A DNA stretch of 5,146 bases. It comes from Clostridiales bacterium. GTDB taxonomy: Bacteria > Bacillota > Clostridia > Lachnospirales > Lachnospiraceae. Every line of letters starts with the position of its first letter. The first letter of the stretch is position 1. Shown here one piece after another: positions 1 to 5,146 of this stretch. The notes beneath the pieces were generated by a model. That model worked only from the letters and a program-made list of their open reading frames with translations, made no database searches and had not been told where the DNA came from. The position numbers and the translations under genes are program-made. The stretch lies in assembly GCA_019416265.1 (NCBI GenBank), contig DXXQ01000236.1:1-5146 (forward strand), read 5' to 3'.

Positions 1-1
1 C

Positions 2-70
2 AATACAATCCCCATATACGCATCGGCTAAACGTCCGCGAATTGGTACAATTATGAAGAATCACATTTAG
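2..70 (+). CDS. Possible C-terminal end of a plus-strand gene entering from the left
   Basis: One plus-strand frame is open from the window edge to a TAG at 68-70, giving 22 residues that end in the peptide RIGTIMKNHI. The only support is that a plus-strand terminator hairpin begins at the stop codon, as expected if a gene ends here and converges with the minus-strand genes. Another plus frame is also open over most of this stretch, so the reading is weak. I do not recognise the peptide and assign no function. The terminator could equally serve an RNA or a gene that ends farther left. Confidence 0.2.
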   Translation, partial: NTIPIYASAKRPRIGTIMKNHI

Positions 71-104
71 AGCAGTTCGAGCTTCCTATAGAACTGCTCT
101 TTTT
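69..104 (+). terminator. Intrinsic terminator for a plus-strand transcript from the left
   Basis: A perfect 10-bp inverted repeat, AGAGCAGTTC (69-78) and GAACTGCTCT (91-100), encloses a 12-nt loop. On the plus strand the last T of the stem continues into TTTT (101-104), making a five-T tract. On the minus strand the hairpin is followed by AAATGTG with no U-run, so it is oriented for plus-strand transcription, although the stem may also impede transcription arriving from the kinase operon. No better terminator for that operon is visible before the left edge. Confidence 0.65.
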
Positions 105-135
105 GTCTGCTCAAAATATGATACTTCACTAAAGA

Positions 136-164
136 ATTATACCATCCTTTTATTTATGCGTCTA
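136..164 (-). promoter_or_regulatory. Candidate extended -10 promoter reading out of the left edge
   Basis: The minus strand carries a perfect TATAAT (136-141) preceded by TGG, which forms an extended -10 element TGGTATAAT (136-144). Seventeen bases upstream is TAGACG (159-164), matching TTGACA at four of six positions and overlapping the stop codon of the secreted-protein gene. The geometry is right, but the region is AT-rich and the downstream gene, if any, is outside the window. A transcript starting here would run through the hairpin at 69-100 within about 60 nt. Confidence 0.3.
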
Positions 165-1091
165 TGCGCAATCCCCGCTTTCCAAAGAATCTGCAAAAAC
201 CTCTCCTTCGGCGGTGAGCAAAATTTGTATTTCCGAAGCTTTCGGAATCTTTTCCTCTTCCAGAACCAGACTCTCCTTCTCCCAGTGCCAGGGCACTTCC
301 TTACCATTCAGGCGAAGAGACAGGATCCGGATCCACCCTTTTGCCCGAACCCGGATCTCTGCCCTTTTCCCTCCTGACGGAACCTTAAAGATGAATTCTG
401 TCACCGACTCTTCTGCTCTTTCAGAACTTTTTTTCTTTTTTCTGTAATATTGAAAGGGTTCCTCTACCGGCGGCGTATTCATTGGTGTGGGGATTGGTGT
501 GACAGTTGCTTCCGGCGTGGGCGATGCACAAGGAGTGGGTGATGCAGACGGCGTGGGATCAGGGGAAGGAGATGGCTCAGGAGTAACAGACAAAGTCGGC
601 GATGCCGTCTGTCCAGGCTCTTCCTTTCCTTCCCGGGGAGTCTCCCAGACCGAAGGTTCTCCCTGCTCCGGCAGTGTGGATGGTATGGATTCCGGTATCT
701 GAAATACAGGTCTGTTATTTTCCTGGAAAAAACCTCCGCTGTCCAAAATATTTCCTTCTATTCCCGGATTCCAGGGATCTCCCATCCCATTCCAGGAACC
801 CTCAGAAGGCAAACTTGTATTCCCCGAAAAATCCCCTTCTGTCTCCCCCTCCCAGACATTTCCCGGATTCGTCTCTTCTTCCTTCCAGGGATAAGAAGGT
901 TCCTGAAATCCATTTCCCTGATATTCTCCCGTTCCGATTTCCACATCGAACCCGCCAAACTCCATAGCCCTTACGGAAACTGCCGCCAAAGCCACCATTC
1001 CAAACACGCCTCCGGCAAAGACTGCTGTCTTTTTGGAGATTATCCCCTTAGGAAGGATTTCTTTTGGCATTCTCTTTTTTCTTCTTCTCAT
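162..1091 (-). CDS. Exported or membrane-anchored Pro-rich protein of unknown function, partner of the kinase
   Basis: Not recognised as a named family. With the ATG at 1091 the product has 309 residues. The order is: a very basic start (MRRRKKR); a hydrophobic segment at about 22-40 that is either a membrane anchor or a signal peptide (VRA at 40-42 could be a signal peptidase site); a Gly/Trp/Asn/Glu-rich low-complexity linker at about 44-160; a Pro/Thr/Ser spacer at about 163-209 built of PTPSASPTP-like units; a basic patch RKKKK at 217-221; and a beta-rich C-terminal domain at about 229-302 with the pattern GWIRILSLRLNGKEVPWHW. Pro/Thr-rich spacers commonly carry domains across the Gram-positive wall, so an outside C-terminus is likely. 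The start was chosen because AGGAGG lies 3 nt before it. The frame is open back to 1340, but that part is antiphase to kinase coding and reads as implausible Arg/Lys-rich sequence. The gene overlaps the kinase by 44 nt, implying coupled translation. No LPXTG or lipobox is seen. Confidence 0.75.
   Translation of the reverse strand: MRRRKKRMPKEILPKGIISKKTAVFAGGVFGMVALAAVSVRAMEFGGFDVEIGTGEYQGNGFQEPSYPWKEEETNPGNVWEGETEGDFSGNTSLPSEGSWNGMGDPWNPGIEGNILDSGGFFQENNRPVFQIPESIPSTLPEQGEPSVWETPREGKEEPGQTASPTLSVTPEPSPSPDPTPSASPTPCASPTPEATVTPIPTPMNTPPVEEPFQYYRKKKKSSERAEESVTEFIFKVPSGGKRAEIRVRAKGWIRILSLRLNGKEVPWHWEKESLVLEEEKIPKASEIQILLTAEGEVFADSLESGDCA
514..585. repeat. Imperfect 18-bp tandem repeat (four units) in the Pro-rich spacer
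   Basis: On the plus strand four consecutive 18-bp units begin at 514, 532, 550 and 568, each starting GGCG, GGAG or GGAGATGG and containing TGGG or TGGC. The first two, GGCGTGGGCGATGCACAA and GGAGTGGGTGATGCAGAC, match at 13 of 18 positions; the last two have drifted. On the coding (minus) strand they encode Ser-Pro-Thr-Pro-type hexapeptides. The period is a multiple of three, so unit gain or loss would change spacer length without a frameshift. Confidence 0.6.
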
Positions 1092-2355
1092 GGTCCTCCT
1101 TTCTTTTTTCCCTCTTCTCCTCCATCTCTTTTTCCCAGATTTCCAGATTCCATGCACTTTCTTCTTCCAGTCCTCCTTCTCTTTCCTTCTTTTGATAGTC
1201 CTCCCACAGCTCCGCGCAGCCTTCCTCCTGCCCTGTTCGCAGCAGAAACATTCCATACTCCCCGTATATCTCCCGAAAGCTTCCGTCATACCTGAGTATC
1301 TGCTCGTAATAGAGCGCTGCCTGTTCTTCCTCTCCGGCATATATGCTGTTTAAAGCCAACAGCTTCATAATCCTTCTGTACTCTCGTTTTCCTCTGTATT
1401 CCCGCAAAAGCTCCAGCAATCGTTTCTCCGCCTGACTGCACAAAGGCTTCCTCTCTTTTAGGTCTCCTTCCAGAAATTCCTCTCTGTAATAAACCTCCGT
1501 TATCTCTGTTATCCTGTCCTGAAAATCAGGCGGTTCTTTTTTCTTTATTCCCCAAAACAGGGCTGCGCCGACAAACAGCAGAAAAATTCCTGCCATACTT
1601 CCAAACATCCATACTCTTTTTCCTCCGGTTCCTTTACAAAGCTTCCGAAATTTTTTCTCCAGGATTTCCATGTTCTGATAACGCAGCCTCTCCTCTTTCA
1701 TACAGCATCGCAAAAGTGTCACCTCAAGAGAGGGAAACGCAGCCAGACAGTATAATCTTCCCCTGCCTGCAAGAACCTCCAGTGTTCTGCCAAGGCTGTA
1801 AACATCGCTCGCTGCACTGATTCTTCCTTCATATTGCTCCGGCGCGGCAAATCCCTCTGTCCCCATACAGGTACGCTGTGTCTTTTCATATCCTGCCACT
1901 GCGCTTCCCAGATCGATGAGAAAGAGTTTCCCGCTTTCTGACAGCATCAGATTGTCCGGCTTGAGATCCCCGTAAAAAACCGGCGGTTTCCTCTTGTGAA
2001 GATAGCCCAGCACCTGTGCGAGGGAATATCCCAGACCTGCGATCTCTTTCCCTGTAAACCGCTTCCCCCTGCGCAGAGCTTCCCCCAGTGTCTCTCCTTT
2101 AATATACTCCATAACAATATAACAATTTTGATTATTTTCTTCATAATCCACCATTTTAGGAAGGGAATCATGATTCATGGACGCCAGAAACCTTGCCTCT
2201 TTTTTCCCGGAAACAGGAAGCTCCTTCACTGCCCGAAGAATTCCCAGTTCCAGATCCCGCGCCAGAAAAACCCTGGCATTTCCGCCTTTTCCAATCTGTT
2301 CCAGAATACAGTAGCGGTTTTTCAAAACAGTCCCCGTTAATTCAATAATGATCAT
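1048..2355 (-). CDS. Membrane-anchored Hanks-type serine/threonine protein kinase with TPR-like C-terminal region
   Basis: Phosphorylates Ser/Thr residues on proteins using ATP; the substrate is unknown. Kinase domain about 14-240: glycine loop IGKGGNARVF (21-30), beta3 lysine K44 in AVKEL, likely helix-C glutamate E53, catalytic loop YGDLKPDN (128-135, with D130, K132, N135), metal-binding D148 in DLG, activation segment GTEGFAAPEQY (165-175) and DVYSLG (184-189). One transmembrane helix (about 248-270) follows, with basic residues on its N-terminal side, so the kinase domain is cytoplasmic. Residues about 280-390 look like degenerate TPR helices (for example AALYYEQILRYDGSF), probably outside the cell, and 400-435 is a highly charged Lys/Glu tail. 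There are no PASTA repeats and no adjacent PP2C phosphatase, so this is not the standard prkC locus. Oddities are HRD replaced by YGD, DFG replaced by DLG, and a shortened helix-C region. The key catalytic residues remain, so activity is expected. The first gene of a two-gene unit, it follows the argS terminator. Confidence 0.93.
   Translation of the reverse strand: MIIIELTGTVLKNRYCILEQIGKGGNARVFLARDLELGILRAVKELPVSGKKEARFLASMNHDSLPKMVDYEENNQNCYIVMEYIKGETLGEALRRGKRFTGKEIAGLGYSLAQVLGYLHKRKPPVFYGDLKPDNLMLSESGKLFLIDLGSAVAGYEKTQRTCMGTEGFAAPEQYEGRISAASDVYSLGRTLEVLAGRGRLYCLAAFPSLEVTLLRCCMKEERLRYQNMEILEKKFRKLCKGTGGKRVWMFGSMAGIFLLFVGAALFWGIKKKEPPDFQDRITEITEVYYREEFLEGDLKERKPLCSQAEKRLLELLREYRGKREYRRIMKLLALNSIYAGEEEQAALYYEQILRYDGSFREIYGEYGMFLLRTGQEEGCAELWEDYQKKEREGGLEEESAWNLEIWEKEMEEKREKRKEDHEKKKKENAKRNPS
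1094..1102 (-). promoter_or_regulatory. Shine-Dalgarno site setting the start of the secreted-protein gene
   Basis: The minus strand reads AAAGGAGGACC directly before the ATG at 1091, a strong anti-16S match lying inside the last codons of the kinase gene. The gap from AGGAGG to ATG is only 3 nt, shorter than usual. The next in-frame ATG (1070) is 24 nt from the site and has no match of its own, so 1091 remains the best start. Its position inside the kinase reading frame suggests ribosomes finishing the kinase help initiate here. Confidence 0.6.
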
Positions 2356-2360
2356 CTCCT
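2350..2360 (-). promoter_or_regulatory. Shine-Dalgarno site overlapping the annotated kinase start
   Basis: The minus strand reads AGGAGATGATC, a near-complete match to the ideal AGGAGGTGATC complement of the 16S rRNA tail. The annotated ATG (2353-2355) is inside this match, with no spacer after AGGAG. The codons at normal spacing are ATT (2347-2349, 6 nt) and ATT (2344-2346, 9 nt). Either the ATG is used with unusual geometry, or initiation is at an ATT codon, as known for infC, and the protein is two or three residues shorter. No in-frame GTG or TTG is available at normal spacing. Confidence 0.5.
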
Positions 2361-2428
2361 GTCTGAAATTAAATAAAAAATATATATGGAAAAACCTGCC
2401 AAAAGACCTTCGACAAGTATTGTAGAAT

Positions 2429-2446
2429 TAAGATATCTCTATCTTA
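2429..2446. promoter_or_regulatory. Dyad TAAGATA-N4-TATCTTA upstream of the kinase
   Basis: A perfect inverted repeat with 7-bp arms (2429-2435 and 2440-2446) around TCTC lies 74 bp upstream of the kinase start, between the argS terminator and the kinase gene. Its size and symmetry fit a dimeric regulator's operator, but it is AT-rich and could be chance. On the minus strand TTGTGC lies just before it (2447-2452) and TACAAT just after it (2419-2424), resembling -35 and -10 boxes, but the 22-bp spacing is too long for a normal sigma-A promoter. Confidence 0.3.
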
Positions 2447-2496
2447 GCACAACCTGTTCTTTCTGTACAGCATTCTTTTCTAAAAAAATTATAAAC

Positions 2497-2535
2497 AAAA
2501 AAATGCCCTGAGAGCTTCATCTTCGCTCTCAGGGC
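2497..2535 (-). terminator. Intrinsic terminator of argS
   Basis: A perfect 11-bp GC-rich stem, GCCCTGAGAGC paired with GCTCTCAGGGC (2505-2515 and 2525-2535), encloses a 9-nt loop. On the minus strand it is followed by AT and seven Ts (2497-2503). It begins 20 nt after the argS stop codon, the expected place. It separates argS transcription from the kinase unit. On the plus strand five Ts follow a few bases beyond the stem, so weak bidirectional action is possible. Confidence 0.9.
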
Positions 2536-2555
2536 GCATATTTTTATAACAATTC

Positions 2556-4322
2556 TTACATTCTTTCCGGAGCTGAGAATCCCAGGAGATCGATACTTGT
2601 CTCCAGAACCCTCTTGGTAAGGGAAAGAAGCTGGATAAAGGAATTCTTCTGAGCTTCGTTTTCTTCGCTCAGGATCTTGGTTCCGTGGTAGAAGCTGTTA
2701 AACGCATTGGATACCTCGTAAATATAAGCACAGATCTTGTGCGGCGCTTTTTCTTCAAAGGCATTTTCTACGGTAGCTCCAAATCCGGTAAGCTGAAGCA
2801 TCAGATTCTTTTCGCTTTCATTTACAGCGCTTAAAATCTCTCCTGCCTCCAGATTTCCGCCCTCTTCCACGAAACGGTTAAGGATGGATTTGATTCTTAC
2901 AATAGTGTAAAGGATGTACGGACCTGTATTTCCCTCAAAGGAAGTAAACCGGTCAATGTCAAAGATATAGTCCTTTGTGGCCTGATTGGAAAGATCGCCG
3001 TACTTGATTGCGGAAAGACCTACGATTTCTGCTGTTCCTCTTGCATCTGTATCCTTCACGCTTCTGTTCTCTACGATCTTGGTGTACATTTCCTCGTCAA
3101 TATCGGCAATCAGATTTTCAAGTCTCATAACGCCGCCGTCTCTTGTTTTAAACGGTTTGCCGTCTTTTCCGTTCATGGTACCAAAGCCCAGGAAGGAAAG
3201 CTTTGTGTCCTCTTTTACAAGGCCGGTCTTTCTTGCACAGCGGAACACCTGAATGAAATGAAGCTCCTGACGTTTATCTACAACGTAGAGGATTTCATCG
3301 GGATCAAATAATTTCATACGTTCCACAATGGTTGCAAGGTCTGTCGTTGTATAAAGAGATGCTCCGTCAGATTTCAGAAGCATACAGGGGGGAATTTCCT
3401 TTGTGTCGTCCTCTTCCTTTACATCTACAACAAGAGCTCCCTGATCCATGTATGCAAAGCCTTTGTTTTTCATGTCCTCAACCATGTCCGGAATATACGG
3501 CTGTGCATCGGACTCTTTTTTCCATAAATCAAAGGATACGTTCAGGTTGCTGTAATTGCGCTTCAGGTCTGTAACGGAAACATTCATAATATGGTTCCAT
3601 AAAGCCATATAGCCCGGTTTTCCCTGCTGAAGAAGGTGAGTCGCCTCCAGCGCTTCATTGCGATATTCTTCGTCAACCTTTGATTTGCCGCTGGCACACG
3701 GGTAAATCTCTTCCAGCTCACTGATGGTAAACGGCGCCTCTTCCGGATACTCTCCTGTATAGGAATCGTCAAAGTATACAAGCTCCGGTTTTCTGTGACG
3801 GAGTTCTGTGATGATCAGTCCCATCTGAAGTCCCCAGTCTCCCAGATGTACATCGCCGATCACCTTATGACCTACAAAACGGCCGATTCTCTTAATGCTT
3901 TCCCCGATGATCGCAGAACGGAGATGTCCTACATGGAGAGGCTTCGCCACATTCGGTCCGCCGTAATCGATGACGATCGTCTTCGGTTCCTTCGCTTCTG
4001 TGACAGAAAGCTTCTCATCTGCTGCCATTTCCCGGAGATATTTCGCAAGATATTCCTCACTTACTTTCAGGTTGATAAAACCGGGTTTTACCACCTCTGC
4101 CACTGAGAACATACTGTTTTCTCCCAGATTTGCCACTACATCATCGGCAATCATAAACGGCGCTTTTTTGTATGCCTTGGCTCCTGCCATTGCTCCATTA
4201 CACTGGAATTCGCACAGATCCGGTCTGTTGGATACCGTAACCTTTCCGTAGGAAGGATCATAGCCTGCTTTTTCAAATGCTGCGGAAAGCTCTTCCGCCA
4301 TCTGTTCCATTAGTTTCTTCAT
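2556..4322 (-). CDS. argS: Arginyl-tRNA synthetase
   Basis: Class I aminoacyl-tRNA synthetase: attaches arginine to tRNA-Arg in the cytoplasm using ATP, and needs the tRNA for amino-acid activation. At 588 residues it is the usual length and appears intact. The N-terminal tRNA D-loop-recognition domain (about 1-95) is followed by the Rossmann catalytic core with HVGH (130-133) in the stretch AKPLHVGHLRSAIIGESIKR. K127 just before that motif is the lysine many ArgRS use to offset a weak or missing KMSKS loop; here the KMSKS region reads GKPFKTRDGG (388-397). The C-terminal DALR anticodon-binding domain (about 465-588) starts near EGNTGPYILYTIVRIKSI. Start ATG at 4322 is supported by GAGGAG at 4334-4339, an 11-nt gap that is somewhat long, with no alternative start codon between. 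No T-box element fits in the 71-bp leader. The gene lies downstream of degV and ends at a strong terminator. Confidence 0.98.
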   Translation of the reverse strand: MKKLMEQMAEELSAAFEKAGYDPSYGKVTVSNRPDLCEFQCNGAMAGAKAYKKAPFMIADDVVANLGENSMFSVAEVVKPGFINLKVSEEYLAKYLREMAADEKLSVTEAKEPKTIVIDYGGPNVAKPLHVGHLRSAIIGESIKRIGRFVGHKVIGDVHLGDWGLQMGLIITELRHRKPELVYFDDSYTGEYPEEAPFTISELEEIYPCASGKSKVDEEYRNEALEATHLLQQGKPGYMALWNHIMNVSVTDLKRNYSNLNVSFDLWKKESDAQPYIPDMVEDMKNKGFAYMDQGALVVDVKEEDDTKEIPPCMLLKSDGASLYTTTDLATIVERMKLFDPDEILYVVDKRQELHFIQVFRCARKTGLVKEDTKLSFLGFGTMNGKDGKPFKTRDGGVMRLENLIADIDEEMYTKIVENRSVKDTDARGTAEIVGLSAIKYGDLSNQATKDYIFDIDRFTSFEGNTGPYILYTIVRIKSILNRFVEEGGNLEAGEILSAVNESEKNLMLQLTGFGATVENAFEEKAPHKICAYIYEVSNAFNSFYHGTKILSEENEAQKNSFIQLLSLTKRVLETSIDLLGFSAPERM

Positions 4323-4367
4323 ATCTGATTTAACTCCTCAATGTTTATTTATTTACTGCCTGTTTAT

Positions 4368-4390
4368 TGCTGTCTGTTTGACGGACAGCA
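4368..4390. other. Small hairpin between degV and argS
   Basis: TGCTGTC (4368-4374) and GACAGCA (4384-4390) form a perfect 7-bp inverted repeat around a 9-nt loop, which can extend inward by G-C and T-A pairs past one imperfect pair. It starts 3 nt after the degV stop codon. On the minus strand it is followed by ATAAACAGG with no T-run, so it is not a convincing intrinsic terminator. It could slow decay of the degV message or mark an RNA-processing point. Confidence 0.35.
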
Positions 4391-4393
4391 TTC

Positions 4394-5146
4394 TTATTTC
4401 ACTGTCACTTTTTTTGAACATGCAATGGCAACGGCTCCATAGCCGATATGGCATGCCACGCTTAAGGACAGCGGATTCATAACTACCTCATAGCCGGGGA
4501 AAGCCGCCTCGATTTCTTTTTTGAATTCTTCTGCTTCCTCTTTGTTTCCGGTATATGCAGCCTGAAGGCACATTTCTCCTGCTTCTGCATACTTGGCAAA
4601 ACGTGTCTCCATATCATTCTTCATGGCATTGAGCATAACCTTCTTTGCCTGCTTCTTGCCTCGTGTCTTGGAATAAGCGTCCAGCTTCTCTCCCTGAATC
4701 TGGAGAACCGGTTTTAAATTCAGAACCGTACCGATCGCAGCGGCAGCCGGTGTGATCCTTCCGCCCTTTTTCAGGTATTTCAGAGTTTCAAGGGTAATAT
4801 AAATGCTGGCTTCCAGCTTCTCCGCTTCCAGGATCTCTTTGATCTCAGCCGCAGTTTTGCCTGCATCGCGAAGAGCCAGAGCATCCAGAACAGACTGTCT
4901 CTGTGTAACCGAGATCCTCTGGTTGTCAACTACCTGTACTTTCCCCTCGTAATCCTGTGCCATTGCCATGGCTGTAGAGCAGGATGCGCTTAATCCGCTT
5001 GACATCGGAATATGCACGATCTCATCATACTCTTTCAGAAGGGTATCCCAAAGCCCGCAGATATCTGCCGGACTTGGCTGTGATGTGGAAATCGGTTCAT
5101 CGTTTTTGAGACGCTCATAAAATTCTTCCTGAGAAAGGGTGATTCC
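4394..5146 (-). CDS. DegV family (FakB-like) fatty-acid-binding protein, 5'-truncated by the window edge
   Basis: DegV proteins bind a single fatty acid; those that act as FakB present it to the kinase FakA for phosphorylation and entry into phospholipid synthesis. Whether this copy does so cannot be told from sequence alone. The frame is open from 5146, giving 250 residues; family members have about 280-290, so roughly 40 N-terminal residues (the usual TDSTADL-type start) lie beyond the edge. Recognisable blocks in the fragment are LSQEEFYERLKNDEP (4-18), the signature TSQPSP (21-26), IPMSSGLSAS (46-55), LKYLKKGGRI (122-131), LNLKPVL (142-148), and near the C-terminus the conserved-position CHIGYGA (232-238), where many relatives have G-P-G. 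A GTG at 5017 is internal, not the start, because strong family similarity continues upstream of it. The stop is TAA at 4394-4396. It precedes argS by 71 bp on the same strand. Confidence 0.95.
   Translation of the reverse strand, partial: GITLSQEEFYERLKNDEPISTSQPSPADICGLWDTLLKEYDEIVHIPMSSGLSASCSTAMAMAQDYEGKVQVVDNQRISVTQRQSVLDALALRDAGKTAAEIKEILEAEKLEASIYITLETLKYLKKGGRITPAAAAIGTVLNLKPVLQIQGEKLDAYSKTRGKKQAKKVMLNAMKNDMETRFAKYAEAGEMCLQAAYTGNKEEAEEFKKEIEAAFPGYEVVMNPLSLSVACHIGYGAVAIACSKKVTVK

Noticed and set aside
487..702. Plus-strand open frame coding a Gly/Val/Asp repeat protein
   Set aside because: It is the antisense shadow of the Pro/Thr/Ser spacer repeats, and no ribosome binding site precedes it.
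1092..1340. In-frame upstream extension of the secreted-protein gene (83 more codons starting at 1340)
   Set aside because: It lies inside the well-supported kinase coding sequence in another frame, reads as implausible Arg/Lys/Cys-rich protein, and would bury the hydrophobic export segment. A strong ribosome binding site sits just before 1091.
1033..1353. Plus-strand open frame with a very hydrophobic Phe/Leu-rich product
   Set aside because: It is the complement of the polypurine Lys/Glu/Arg-coding end of the kinase; such tracts always give Phe/Leu/Ser-rich antisense frames.
2377..2402. TTGGCA (2397-2402) with TATATT or TATTTT as a kinase promoter
   Set aside because: The -35 matches five of six, but the usable -10 boxes are only 12-14 bp away, and proper spacing leads to plain T-runs.
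2467..2477. 11-mer ACAGCATTCTT shared with 4385-4395 near the argS start
   Set aside because: An 11-base match is expected by chance in 5 kb, and one copy spans the degV stop codon.
4368..4390. Terminator between degV and argS
   Set aside because: The stem is only 7 bp with perfect pairing and is followed on the minus strand by ATAAACAGG, with no U-tract.
4323..4393. T-box leader for argS
   Set aside because: The gap is only 71 bp and contains no conserved T-box sequence or antiterminator-terminator pair.
4394..5017. GTG at 5017 as the degV start, giving a 207-residue protein
   Set aside because: The frame continues to the window edge with clear DegV motifs (LSQEEFYERLKNDEP, TSQPSP) upstream of the GTG, so the gene is cut by the edge, not short.

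Overview
The window looks like a stretch of chromosome from a Gram-positive Clostridia genome, most likely family Lachnospiraceae. This is judged from the style of the ArgRS and DegV proteins, the moderate-to-low GC, AGGAG-type ribosome binding sites, and a Hanks-type kinase with the GTEGFAAPEQY activation segment common in that group. The placement is from memory of the families, not from a search.

All four well-supported genes lie on the minus strand and read from right to left. At the right edge is a DegV-family fatty-acid-binding protein, 5'-truncated by the window edge. It is followed after 71 bp by argS (arginyl-tRNA synthetase), complete at 588 residues and closed by a strong intrinsic terminator (2497-2535). 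No terminator separates degV from argS, so they may be co-transcribed.

After a 200-bp gap containing that terminator, an AT-rich leader and a small dyad comes a second unit. It has a membrane-anchored serine/threonine protein kinase (435 aa: kinase domain, one transmembrane helix, TPR-like outer part), which overlaps by 44 nt a gene for an exported or membrane-anchored protein. That second protein has 309 aa in the preferred model: a hydrophobic N-terminal segment, a Gly/Trp/Glu-rich linker, a Pro/Thr/Ser spacer encoded partly by 18-bp repeats, and a small beta-rich C-terminal domain. I do not recognise it as a named family. The overlap implies coupled translation, so the two are probably functional partners at the cell envelope; that is inference.

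The left 161 bp is intergenic. It holds a perfect 10-bp hairpin with a T-tract oriented for a plus-strand transcript entering from the left, possibly the last codons of that plus-strand gene, and a possible minus-strand promoter reading out of the window.

The degV-argS half is ordinary housekeeping. The part worth a second look is the kinase/secreted-protein pair: the kinase has a non-RD catalytic loop and a start codon buried in its own Shine-Dalgarno sequence, and the partner has no recognised function. I found no CRISPR array, insertion sequence, tRNA, rRNA or riboswitch.
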